Positions 53,808 to 61,920 of a DNA stretch of 64,000 bases are shown here, piece after piece. This DNA is from Lutibacter sp. B2 (GTDB lineage: Bacteria > Bacillota > Clostridia > Peptostreptococcales > Thermotaleaceae), in contig JADPRS010000011.1 of the NCBI GenBank assembly GCA_015686845.1, forward strand, positions 31,243 through 95,242. Direction: 5' to 3'. Position numbers and translations under genes: made by a program. The notes under the pieces were generated by a model. The model was not told the origin of the DNA. It worked only from the letters and a program-made list of their open reading frames with translations, and did no database searches. Within the stretch, counting starts at the first letter, position 1; each line of letters starts with the position of its first letter.

Positions 53808-54293
53808 ATGAAAATAGCAGTAGTTTATCATAGTGAAACTAAAAATACACAGAAAGTAGCAGATATTATTGTTGAAGGAGCAGAAAAAGTAGAAGGTGTA
53901 GAGGCAAAAAGTATGTCTATTGATCAGGTGGATGAAGCATTTGTTAATGAAGCGAAAGTAGTATTTTTTGGAACACCTACATATGCAGGAACCTATTCAT
54001 GGCAAATGAAAAAATGGATAGATACAAGTAAAATTAAATTAGCTGGAAAAGTGGGTTGTGTATTTGCTACAGAGAATTTTTTAGGTGGTGGAGCCGATCT
54101 TGCAGAATTATCATTGATCGGTATGTTATTGGTTAAAGGAATGTTTGCTTATTCTGTAGGCATTGGTGAAGGACTGCCATATACTCATTTTGGTGCTGTA
54201 TGCATAAAAGATGGAACGGAAGAACAACAAGAAAGAGTAAGATTATTTGCAGAACGAGTTGCAAATAATGTGAAAAAATCTTTTAAAGAATAA
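53808..54293 (+). CDS. Flavodoxin-family protein
   Basis: The 161-residue protein has the flavodoxin FMN-binding fold, with an N-terminal phosphate loop in YHSETKNTQKVADII, the GTPTYAGTYSWQMK loop and the FATENFLGGGADLAEL loop. It resembles WrbA-like NAD(P)H:quinone reductases and short electron-transfer flavodoxins. It has its own promoter and terminator. Likely a cytosolic redox carrier or quinone reductase. Any link to the lyase operon is only positional. Confidence 0.88.
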   Translation: MKIAVVYHSETKNTQKVADIIVEGAEKVEGVEAKSMSIDQVDEAFVNEAKVVFFGTPTYAGTYSWQMKKWIDTSKIKLAGKVGCVFATENFLGGGADLAELSLIGMLLVKGMFAYSVGIGEGLPYTHFGAVCIKDGTEEQQERVRLFAERVANNVKKSFKE

Positions 54294-54303
54294 TCAAAAG
54301 CAT

Positions 54304-54344
54304 AAACAATCCTGTAGCTATAATGGCTACAGGATTGTTTAATT
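54304..54344 (+). terminator. Intrinsic terminator
   Basis: AAACAATCCTGTAGC pairs perfectly with GCTACAGGATTGTTT around TATAATG, with A and T runs on both sides. Confidence 0.85.
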
Positions 54345-54451
54345 ACTGTACTTATTAATTTTCTATGAAACTTACCATAAGTAAATAAAAAATGAAAATT
54401 TTATAGGATAAAGTAATGACTTATTTTGTTGCTCACTCATAAAGGTTGAAT

Positions 54452-55015
54452 CTAAAGTTCATCTGTTTGTTGATCATGACATTGACAACCTGCATTTATT
54501 TCTATATGTTCAATTCTTGTAATTTTAACAACTATTTTAACAACCGATTTTTCTAGAAGTTTACGATATACTGGTGGTGGACAAGGTGGTTTAGGATCAC
54601 ATGACTCTCCATGTTCTGCAGGTGAAACTGGACATAGCAATTCAGTTTTTTCTCCTTCAACAAAAGCTTCTAATATTTCGCAGTTGTCACCTTCTGTAAT
54701 TTCTTCTCCTTTATTTGGGATTACATCTATAAATGTAGAAAATGGTATTTGTGCAGTATAGTGGTATAATGGACCATTTACAGCACCATCATGGAAATGC
54801 TCTAAGGTTTTGTAGTTTATATTTTTATCAATAAATCCGTTAATAATTACCTTGCCGGGGATTACTTTTTTATTTGTGATTACAACCTTCTCGTCAATGT
54901 CTTTTACACGGAAAACAGGGGGACTAGGTGGGGAAATTTGTAATTCTGTAACTACCAAAGTCTGCTTACTACCCTTACCAATTATTACTGGAACTTGAAT
55001 CAACTTTTTATGCAT
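54452..55015 (-). CDS. SPOCS-domain (DUF3794) protein
   Basis: The 187-residue protein has a single SPOCS domain (DUF3794; KVIPGKVIINGFIDKNINYKT, residues about 50-120). This domain is found in spore and coat-associated proteins of Clostridia such as SipL. A Pro/Cys-rich segment follows (SCDPKPPCPPPVYRKL, about 137-152) and the end has two cysteines (GCQCHDQ). It has no signal peptide. AAAAGGAGGAATC precedes the ATG. I expect a spore-layer role. No LysM domain is present, so it is not SipL itself. Confidence 0.8.
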   Translation of the reverse strand: MHKKLIQVPVIIGKGSKQTLVVTELQISPPSPPVFRVKDIDEKVVITNKKVIPGKVIINGFIDKNINYKTLEHFHDGAVNGPLYHYTAQIPFSTFIDVIPNKGEEITEGDNCEILEAFVEGEKTELLCPVSPAEHGESCDPKPPCPPPVYRKLLEKSVVKIVVKITRIEHIEINAGCQCHDQQTDEL

Positions 55016-55140
55016 ACAGATTCCTCCTTTTTTGCATAATATATGATATGCATAAGTTTTTTTTTTGATACTATTTTATTTACTTTTAGTAGGATTTTAA
55101 AAAAAGAGGGTGTCCTATCTATAGGTACCATTATAATCTG

Positions 55141-55169
55141 TTGTTCTGACTTATTTTTGATTATATAAT
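55141..55169 (+). promoter_or_regulatory. Candidate promoter for the flavoprotein reductase gene
   Basis: TTGTTC (55141-55146), 17 bp and TATAAT (55164-55169); a second TATAAT lies at 55189-55194. Which is used cannot be told. Confidence 0.4.
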
Positions 55170-55220
55170 AGTTTTTTTGAAATTATGGTATAATTCAGAT
55201 TAAGAAAGGGGACATGAAAA

Positions 55221-56963
55221 ATGAAAAAACAAACGAAAGAAATAATAGCATTCTTATTAATTGGTTTCGTATTACTTGTAGGGGTAATCCAATTTAGGCA
55301 TATGAGAGATAATAAAGATATTGATCTTAAAGGAAAATATATAGGAGAGGCTATGGGTCGAAATGGAAAAGTTAGTGCGGCTTTATCTATAGAAAATAAA
55401 AGAATAGTAGATATTGAGATTTTGAAAAATGATGAATCACAAATGGCCCAAAGAGCATTTGATTATATGGCTGAAAATATAGTGAAAAATAATAGTTTGA
55501 ATGTAGATGACGTAGCTGGAGCTACGAAAAGTAGTAAAGATCTAAAGGTTGCAATTGCTGATGCAATGAATAAATCAGGCATAATATTAGCTTCTTCTGT
55601 TAAAGTACAACCAGATAAGAAGGATGATGTAAATACAGATATAGTCGTTGTTGGAGGAGGAGGAGCGGGCCTTACTGCAGCAATTGAAGGGAAAGAAAAA
55701 GGGGCAGATGTAATTCTTGTAGAAAAGCTACCTATATTAGGTGGAAATACTAAATTTGCTACGGGCGGATTAAATGCAGCACAAACGAAATTTCAAAAAG
55801 AAAAAGGCATAGAAGATAGTACAGAAAAGTTTATAGAAGATACGCTTAAAGGCGGAAAAAATATAAATAATAAGGAATTAGTAAAGGTATTAGCTGAAAA
55901 ATCTTCTGAAATGGTAGAATGGCTAAGCGACAGAGGTATGGACTTGTCCGATGTAGGTAGATTGGGAGGAGCTAGTATTGATAGAGCCCATAGACCAAAA
56001 GGTGGACTTGCAGTAGGAGGAAAATTATTTGATTCTTTAGAAAAAGCTGCTAGAAATGATGGGGTTGATATAAGAGTAGCTACTGAAGCTGTAAAAGTAT
56101 TATATGATGGAACGAAGGTTAATGGAATAAAAGTAAAAACAATGGATGGAAATAGCTACAATATATATGCAAAAGCAGTAATAATAGCTACTGGTGGTTT
56201 TGGCGCAAATCAAGATATGATCGTCGAGTATAAAAAAGAATTAAAAGGGTTTGGAACTACTAATAGTCCAGGTGCTACAGGAGATGCCATTCATATGCTT
56301 AAAGATTTAAATATAGCCTTAGTAGATATGGATCAAATTCAAATTCATCCTACTGTAGTTTGGGATGACAATCATCTTATAACAGAAGCTGTAAGAGGTA
56401 ATGGTGCAATATTGGTGAACAAGTCAGGAAAAAGATTTGTAAATGAACTATCTACTAGAGATGTAGTTTCCCAGGCAGAACTAGCTCAAGAAAATCATGA
56501 AGTATATTTAATATTTGATGAAAAGGTAAGGAAAAGCTTGAAAGCAGTAGAGCAATATTATAAAGAAGGGCTGATTACAGAAGGCAAGTCTTTAAAAGAA
56601 TTAGCGGATGCTATGGAAATAAATAATAAGGAATTACAAAAAACGGTTAAAGAATATAATGAATATGTTGAATTAGGAAATGATCCTGATTTTGATAGAA
56701 AATCAATGAAATTTAAGCTAGAAAAATCTAATTTTTATGGCGTTAAGGTAGCTCCTGCTGTTCACTACACCATGGGTGGACTAAAAATAAATACAAAAGC
56801 TGAGGTTATTGATCATTTTGGTAAAGTTGTAAAAGGTTTATATGCAGCAGGTGAAGTTACAGGAGGCATTCATGGAGGAAATAGATTAGGGGGTAACTCT
56901 TTAACAGATATAAGTGTATTTGGAAAAATTGCAGGAGAGAGTGCTTATGGAGTCTGTAAATAA
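55221..56963 (+). CDS. FMN-binding flavoprotein reductase (fumarate/urocanate reductase family)
   Basis: The 580-residue protein has an N-terminal membrane anchor (8-25). The FMN-binding domain (about 35-115) carries the ApbE flavinylation-type motif D97-VAG-AT (T102). The FAD-binding domain (VVGGGGAGLTAA, 143-154) and substrate domain follow. By alignment to Shewanella Fcc3, H376 (QIHPT), T388 (ITEA) and R413 (STRD) match its fumarate-site residues. M375 is Leu, and HHTMGG is HYTMGG here. It is likely an extracytoplasmic reductase of an unsaturated acid. Fumarate, urocanate or thiourocanate are candidates; the retained His and Thr favour dicarboxylates. Confidence 0.9.
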   Translation: MKKQTKEIIAFLLIGFVLLVGVIQFRHMRDNKDIDLKGKYIGEAMGRNGKVSAALSIENKRIVDIEILKNDESQMAQRAFDYMAENIVKNNSLNVDDVAGATKSSKDLKVAIADAMNKSGIILASSVKVQPDKKDDVNTDIVVVGGGGAGLTAAIEGKEKGADVILVEKLPILGGNTKFATGGLNAAQTKFQKEKGIEDSTEKFIEDTLKGGKNINNKELVKVLAEKSSEMVEWLSDRGMDLSDVGRLGGASIDRAHRPKGGLAVGGKLFDSLEKAARNDGVDIRVATEAVKVLYDGTKVNGIKVKTMDGNSYNIYAKAVIIATGGFGANQDMIVEYKKELKGFGTTNSPGATGDAIHMLKDLNIALVDMDQIQIHPTVVWDDNHLITEAVRGNGAILVNKSGKRFVNELSTRDVVSQAELAQENHEVYLIFDEKVRKSLKAVEQYYKEGLITEGKSLKELADAMEINNKELQKTVKEYNEYVELGNDPDFDRKSMKFKLEKSNFYGVKVAPAVHYTMGGLKINTKAEVIDHFGKVVKGLYAAGEVTGGIHGGNRLGGNSLTDISVFGKIAGESAYGVCK

Positions 56964-56986
56964 CTTTGTGATTTAGAAGATATGGG

Positions 56987-57030
56987 TTATATGACAATTG
57001 GTTCATAATCATGTCCCAATTGTCATATAT
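56987..57030 (+). terminator. Weak terminator/hairpin after the reductase
   Basis: TATGACAATTGG pairs with CCAATTGTCATA around a 14-nt loop. The run after it is AT-mixed, not T-rich. Confidence 0.45.
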
Positions 57031-57100
57031 AATTAAAATTTCTTTCAATCCATCCGTATTAACGGCTAAAACAGTATATGCCGCCTTTGAAATAAATGGA

Positions 57101-58789
57101 TTATCTCACCCGTCCTTTGGCAATATACCCAGGATACCAATTAGAAAACCACCCAGTGAACTTTAATGCTATAAAAGTTAGGATATAGAGAAACGGCGTG
57201 AATTTCACAAGATGAAGCTGTCTCAAAAGAATGAATAAACAGCCTTGAAGGATGAACATGGTACTCCAGAACAAAGTTAATATCTCATTGGTCTTGGTGA
57301 ACATAATATTGTCCTGCATATTTACATCAAAACGATGCTTTGAATAGTCTGCTGTTAATGGCTTACGATCAAGTAAGGAGATTCCCCATATTAAAGCCAT
57401 GGAAAAATAATTAAGTAATGTTCCTTCAGTGCTAATAAAAGAAATTCCTAGTAATTGAAGTACACCTAGTACACTAAAATAAAGCACACTCATTTTCTCA
57501 AAATAAGTCACTTCTCCATTTTTTCTCTTGATAGCAGCTATGCCCCCACTTAAAAGTAGTGGACTCCACACACCTAAAATGCTATTAAAACCAATACAGA
57601 TCCATGATAAAATCCAAGGAATAAATGAAATACTCATCCACTTTTCACCTTTAATTCCTAGAATTTTTGAGTTTTGACTACATTCATCCATTTTTTTATC
57701 TTTATCAGATTCTCCTGACCCGAAAATCTTACTCATGACCATCATGAAATTAAAATCTCCCTCAATCCGATAAAGTCCATCCATCATGGCTTGCGAGCCA
57801 CTTACTTCACCATTCGAAATTTTCATCCATGTATCATAGGTTGTGATAATTTTTGTGGTAAAAGAAGTGTTCCTTCCATCAATAAGTTCACATTTCTGAT
57901 TTTTGATGATGAAATGATGTGTCTCATTGAGGTCTGTAAATTCTATCTCCAGTATGGCATCTAAACCTTTGGCATTTTTACTTATAAAACTTTGGCGCAT
58001 GAGTTTTAAATAAGAAAATCCTTTTTTATGTTGTATACCACCCGGAGCTTCTTCACCCATAGCTTCATTAAAATTAGGTGGTATTTCACCTTCTGCTTCC
58101 CAACTTAAGTTGGCCATTTCAATAAAATCTTCTAAGGGCACTAAAGGTTGACCGAGTGTATTCCTCGTATCTGAATCAAAATGTCTATTTTGGGCATATT
58201 CCTTCCCCGCCGTTTCTAGTGCTTCCATATACCACTGGATACGACCTGCAAGTGGTTTTTTTGACAGAAGTTCTCCCATGATGCACAAGATGCTTTCATC
58301 AATATGGTTGTTGGTAATTCTTTTGAAAGACTGCATCATTATGTCGAAATTATGGTGTTCAGGAAAACCACAGTTGGAAATGAGAATATTTCTTTTTCCA
58401 GAGGTTTCGTAGCGCTCTGGATGTGCGAATTTACCCTCTTTTTTGATGATGTAGGGTTCACTGATGGGAAGCGTTCTCTCCACAAAAGTCTTTAGAATGG
58501 AGGTCATGCCGTGATGATATAGGGGCGTCGCCCAAATCACCACATTCGCATCAATATACTGCTGTAGTAAAGTTTCCATATCATCTCCATGTATGCATTT
58601 GCCTGGAGTCTTTGTCCAACAGTTGAAACATCCTATACAGTTTTTTACATTTTTTTTGCGCAGTTCTACGTAGTCTATATGACTATTAGGCTTTACCGTT
58701 TGATAGCCTTTCATGAACTGATCAATCAACTTAGCAGTGTTCCCCTTTTTGCCTCTAGGGCTTCCGTTCAAAATCAGAACCTTTTCCAT
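57101..58789 (-). CDS. Iron-sulfur-flavoprotein-like / SCP2 / membrane fusion protein
   Basis: The 562-residue protein has three parts. Residues 1-230 are an NADPH-FMN-reductase/flavodoxin-type fold (LILNGSPRGKKGNTAKL) with four cysteines in C51-x2-C54-x2-C57-x7-C65, resembling the compact cluster motif of iron-sulfur flavoproteins. Residues about 265-365 resemble an SCP2 sterol-carrier domain (ending in GEVSGSQAMMDGLYRIEGDF). Residues about 385-560 have five or six membrane helices. The fusion is unusual. It lies four bases after padR, which probably represses it. A role in handling a lipophilic or toxic electron acceptor at the membrane is speculative. Confidence 0.82.
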   Translation of the reverse strand: MEKVLILNGSPRGKKGNTAKLIDQFMKGYQTVKPNSHIDYVELRKKNVKNCIGCFNCWTKTPGKCIHGDDMETLLQQYIDANVVIWATPLYHHGMTSILKTFVERTLPISEPYIIKKEGKFAHPERYETSGKRNILISNCGFPEHHNFDIMMQSFKRITNNHIDESILCIMGELLSKKPLAGRIQWYMEALETAGKEYAQNRHFDSDTRNTLGQPLVPLEDFIEMANLSWEAEGEIPPNFNEAMGEEAPGGIQHKKGFSYLKLMRQSFISKNAKGLDAILEIEFTDLNETHHFIIKNQKCELIDGRNTSFTTKIITTYDTWMKISNGEVSGSQAMMDGLYRIEGDFNFMMVMSKIFGSGESDKDKKMDECSQNSKILGIKGEKWMSISFIPWILSWICIGFNSILGVWSPLLLSGGIAAIKRKNGEVTYFEKMSVLYFSVLGVLQLLGISFISTEGTLLNYFSMALIWGISLLDRKPLTADYSKHRFDVNMQDNIMFTKTNEILTLFWSTMFILQGCLFILLRQLHLVKFTPFLYILTFIALKFTGWFSNWYPGYIAKGRVR

Positions 58790-58793
58790 ATTA

Positions 58794-59351
58794 TTACTCC
58801 CCTTTCATGTTCTCCAACAATTCGAGGCATTCATCAACCCATTCGATGTTGGATTTGGCTGTTTTATAGCCTCTCTTAATGCCCATAAGCCAGTATATCT
58901 TTTCACCGGATTTGCCAACGAATTGTTCACGGTGATCTAGCTCGTTTTCCGTATGTTTCAAACTGTTGAGAAAATGCTCATTGATACATCGGTATTCCAT
59001 GAGTTCACGTTTTAATGCATCATTGTCTCCTTCTGAGCCAAAGAATACGCGCATAGTCATGCCGTCACGGATTTTCATCATGTCTTTTGCAGCGTGTCCA
59101 TTAAGCCAATGTACAAGTTCAGCTTTTCCTTCATCTGATATGGTGAGCACTTTCTTATTTGGTTTATCTTCCTGAAGTATGTGTTCTGAATTCACCCAAC
59201 CTTTTTTTTCTAGAATGTCCAATTCGCGATAAATCTGACTGGTCTGTGCATTCCAAAAGAATGTCAGGGATTCATTGAAAATCTTCATGAGTTCATATCC
59301 TGTCATTGATCCGTATGTTAATAGTCCAAGTATTCCATGTTTTAGTGACAT
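58794..59351 (-). CDS. PadR-family transcriptional regulator
   Basis: The 185-residue protein has an N-terminal PadR winged HTH (1-80; GILGLLTYGSMTGYELMKIF, SQIYRELDILEKKGWV) and a C-terminal vir-class helical domain (about 95-180). PadR proteins repress detoxification and phenolic-stress genes and release on ligand binding. The gene leads an operon with the flavoprotein fusion, and a 28-bp perfect palindrome sits in its promoter. AGGAGG precedes the ATG. Autorepression is inferred. Confidence 0.93.
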   Translation of the reverse strand: MSLKHGILGLLTYGSMTGYELMKIFNESLTFFWNAQTSQIYRELDILEKKGWVNSEHILQEDKPNKKVLTISDEGKAELVHWLNGHAAKDMMKIRDGMTMRVFFGSEGDNDALKRELMEYRCINEHFLNSLKHTENELDHREQFVGKSGEKIYWLMGIKRGYKTAKSNIEWVDECLELLENMKGE

Positions 59352-59396
59352 ATATTTTCCTCCTTTATTGGGTAATTAAAATTTATATTCCACTTG

Positions 59397-59430
59397 TTTC
59401 ATATTATACATGTATAATATGAAATTTCAA
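59397..59430 (-). promoter_or_regulatory. padR promoter with perfect 28-bp palindromic operator
   Basis: On the minus strand TTGAAA (59430-59425), a 16-bp spacer and TATAAT (59408-59403) form a promoter. Positions 59397-59424 are a perfect 28-bp palindrome centred on ATACATGTAT. It fills the spacer and covers the -10, so a bound dimer would block polymerase. Confidence 0.7.
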
Positions 59431-59453
59431 GCTTTTTTATTTTTTCATTATAA

Positions 59454-59507
59454 AAAATCTCCTCATGGTTTGAATTGTATTATTAATTCTTTCCAAAAGG
59501 AGATTTT
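59454..59507 (-). terminator. Intrinsic terminator of the deacetylase gene
   Basis: AAAATCTCCT and AGGAGATTTT form the stem with a 34-nt loop. On the minus strand the stem ends in TTTTTTATAA. The long loop makes it modest. Confidence 0.55.
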
Positions 59508-59546
59508 ATTTTCACTTAAGCATAGCGTTTTTTATGAAATAGGTTG

Positions 59547-60449
59547 TTATTGAGTTTTGAATTGTTCTCTAAGTTTTTCTAATCTTTCAGAACTAGAATC
59601 AAGGTTACTGAAAGGAATTTTTTTAGGTCTTACTTGTAAAAGTAATATTTTTCTCATCAAGGTAGGAGAAGATGTGCCTCCTACCATATTAATTCTTTTT
59701 AAAGAAGATAATCCGTTTGATGTGCTGTTTATCCCTGTTTTTCCAAGTAAACTACCTTTAAATCCCATATCTTTTAAAATCTTTTGTGATTCATCTGTAT
59801 ATATGCCATATGGATAAGTATACATAGTTAAATTAGTTCCTAGATGTGTATGTACTTGATCTAACAATGTTTGAGTATCTTTTCTAAATCGAGCTTCGTA
59901 TTCCTTATTATTTTCATTCGCTATTTTACTTGCCCCTCTAGGGGTATTAATCTTATCTCCCCAAGTATGAAGATTATAAGAATGAGATTGAACCTCTATA
60001 ACATTGCTATCCACCATTTCTTTTAATTGATCCCAGGTGAGCATAAAATCATAATCCGTGTTACTAGATACATCTATTAAATTTCCTATTATAGAGATTA
60101 CGGCCTTCATTTTTAATTTTTTTAAAATGGGATAAGCATAAGTATAATTACTCCTATAACCATCATCAAAAGTCACGATTATAGGATTTTCAGGTAAAGA
60201 ATTTTTACCTTCTCTATGTAATATTAAATCTTTAAAGTTTATTGTATTATACCCTAAAGCTTTTAGATAAAGCATGTCTTCTTCAAATTTTTCTGGGGCT
60301 ATAGTTATAGGGGACCGTTCATCTTTATTTTCCGAAATATGATGATAAGTAAGTACTGGTATTCTTTCTGAATCTAAGGATAGTTTTACAATAAATAATC
60401 CTAATAATAGGAGTATAGTAAATGTAAATAGTAATAATTTTTTCTTCAT
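59547..60449 (-). CDS. Polysaccharide deacetylase (NodB-family)
   Basis: The 300-residue protein has a signal anchor (about 5-22). The NodB domain (about 80-280) contains TFDDGYRSNYTYAYPIL (catalytic Asp, with a metal-binding Asp) and QSHSYNLHTWG (metal-binding His pair), plus YPYGIYTDE. It removes N-acetyl groups from peptidoglycan or another surface polysaccharide outside the membrane. It is monocistronic. AAAGGAGC precedes the ATG. It could be sporulation-associated, as many clostridial paralogues are. Confidence 0.9.
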   Translation of the reverse strand: MKKKLLLFTFTILLLLGLFIVKLSLDSERIPVLTYHHISENKDERSPITIAPEKFEEDMLYLKALGYNTINFKDLILHREGKNSLPENPIIVTFDDGYRSNYTYAYPILKKLKMKAVISIIGNLIDVSSNTDYDFMLTWDQLKEMVDSNVIEVQSHSYNLHTWGDKINTPRGASKIANENNKEYEARFRKDTQTLLDQVHTHLGTNLTMYTYPYGIYTDESQKILKDMGFKGSLLGKTGINSTSNGLSSLKRINMVGGTSSPTLMRKILLLQVRPKKIPFSNLDSSSERLEKLREQFKTQ

Positions 60450-60615
60450 AGTTTGCTCCTTTTCTTTCTCAAAATAGAGTGTTAATTTAAAACACTATTA
60501 TATAGTAACAATATTTTACAATAAATGAAAGAATTTTTTAGGAACAATGACAGAACGTGTTATTTTATATGATATCATGTATATTGAATTTTAATGTGAA
60601 AGAGGGGTATTATTT

Positions 60616-61077
60616 ATGACATTGTCTACTTTGTGTTATGTTCAAAAAGATAATAAGACATTATTGCTTCATAGAAATAAAAAGCAAAATGATGTTCATG
60701 AAGGAAAATGGATTGGATTAGGAGGAAAGATAGAGCAAGGAGAAACGCCAGAAGAATGTGTTATCAGAGAAATTAAGGAAGAAAGTGGACTACAATTAGT
60801 AGAACCTAAATTAAGAGGAATTATGACGTTTCCTAATTTTAAAGATCATGAAGATTGGTATGTATTTTTATTTACGGCTGATCAATTTGAAGGAAATATA
60901 ATAGATTGCAATGAGGGAGAACTAAAGTGGATAGATAATGATAAAGTGCTAGATATGCCCACCTGGGAAGGCGATTTGATTTTTCTAAAATGGATTTTAG
61001 AGAATAAAAGTATGTTTTCAGCAAAATTTGTATATAAAGATAAAAAATTAATGGATCATGATGTGAGATTTTATTAA
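60616..61077 (+). CDS. Nudix hydrolase (MutT/8-oxo-dGTPase-like)
   Basis: The 153-residue protein has the complete Nudix box GX5EX7REUXEEXGU at residues 37-59 (G37, E43, R51-E52, E55-E56, G58) in GKIEQGETPEECVI. It cleaves nucleoside-diphosphate-linked substrates, and similarity to MutT-type 8-oxo-dGTP pyrophosphatases suggests nucleotide-pool sanitation. GAGGGG precedes the ATG. Substrate range cannot be read. Confidence 0.92.
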   Translation: MTLSTLCYVQKDNKTLLLHRNKKQNDVHEGKWIGLGGKIEQGETPEECVIREIKEESGLQLVEPKLRGIMTFPNFKDHEDWYVFLFTADQFEGNIIDCNEGELKWIDNDKVLDMPTWEGDLIFLKWILENKSMFSAKFVYKDKKLMDHDVRFY

Positions 61078-61192
61078 GCAAAATAGAGGCATTTATATTT
61101 TTTTAAATATAGACTTAGTAACTTTTTGGAAGTACTCACATAATATATAAATATGGGATTAAAATCATTGTAAGTAGGAGGTAAAATTAGAT

Positions 61193-61822
61193 ATGAGTAA
61201 TGTTATATTATGTAAAAAAGAATTTTCGCATAATATTGAAATTCCGGGGCTATCTAATGCTACTATACTAGATTGCCAAGTAAGAACTTTAAGTTTATTT
61301 ACGAAGGGATTGTCTAAAAAAAAGGTTGCTGTTTTTGGTGACTATGATCTATTCATTTTTTATAGTTATATGACGAAAGAAGATCAACTTGATTATAAAA
61401 TAAAAACGATAAAGAAAGAACTTTGTGAAATTATTACATATGATGAGAAGTCTAATGATGAAGATGTAGAAATGATCACTGCGTTTTCATCTAAACCTAC
61501 TTGTGAATTTAGTGTAATGAATTCAAATACCTATAAAACATTCGTAAAAATCAAAGTTTCTGGAGAAATAAAAGTTACTTGTAACTTTAATAGAGAAAAA
61601 AGTATGGATAAGAAGCTGAATAGTAAAGAAGAACAATTATTGATTGAGGAAGAGAAATTTGAAAAAGAAGAGAAATTTGAAAAAGAACAGATATTTGATA
61701 CTAAAATCAATAAAGAAAAAAACAAATCAGAGGTTTGGCAATTTGAAGAAGATGAAAATTTTTCAATACAAGAATTATTGCAATTAGATTTTGAATCATT
61801 AAAAAGAATAAGTGAACAGTAA
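61193..61822 (+). CDS. Uncharacterised protein with CotE-like beta domain
   Basis: The 209-residue protein starts 10 nt after AGGAGGT. The N-terminal 135 residues are beta-rich and resemble the CotE fold of Bacillus coat morphogenesis protein. VAVFGDYDLFIFYSY and CEIITYDEK..., then PTCEFSVMNSNTYKTFVKIKVSGEIKV, parallel 'VNVWYSY...', 'PNCLEVTI...' and 'AEREFKAEV'. The C-terminus is acidic and charged (EEEKFEKEEKFEKE repeat at about 160-173), like CotE's tail. I suggest a spore-coat role, but this is pattern similarity only. Confidence 0.55.
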   Translation: MSNVILCKKEFSHNIEIPGLSNATILDCQVRTLSLFTKGLSKKKVAVFGDYDLFIFYSYMTKEDQLDYKIKTIKKELCEIITYDEKSNDEDVEMITAFSSKPTCEFSVMNSNTYKTFVKIKVSGEIKVTCNFNREKSMDKKLNSKEEQLLIEEEKFEKEEKFEKEQIFDTKINKEKNKSEVWQFEEDENFSIQELLQLDFESLKRISEQ

Positions 61823-61853
61823 AATAGGGTTCCCTAAGGGAACTCTATTTTAC
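61821..61853 (+). terminator. Intrinsic terminator
   Basis: AAAATAGGGTTCCC pairs with GGGAACTCTATTTT (one G-T pair), followed by AC and A-rich DNA. It overlaps the stop codon region of the preceding gene. Confidence 0.7.
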
Positions 61854-61879
61854 TAAAAAAGAGGTATTATGGAACAAGA

Positions 61880-61886
61880 TGTCGAA
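61880..61886 (+). promoter_or_regulatory. Spo0A-box-like element before the chemoreceptor gene
   Basis: TGTCGAA lies 34 bp before the ATG; its -10 is not clear. Listed because the same core occurs before three other transcription units here. Confidence 0.3.
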
Positions 61887-61920
61887 TAATTGGAATATAA
61901 ATTAGAAAGAGGTGTAATCT

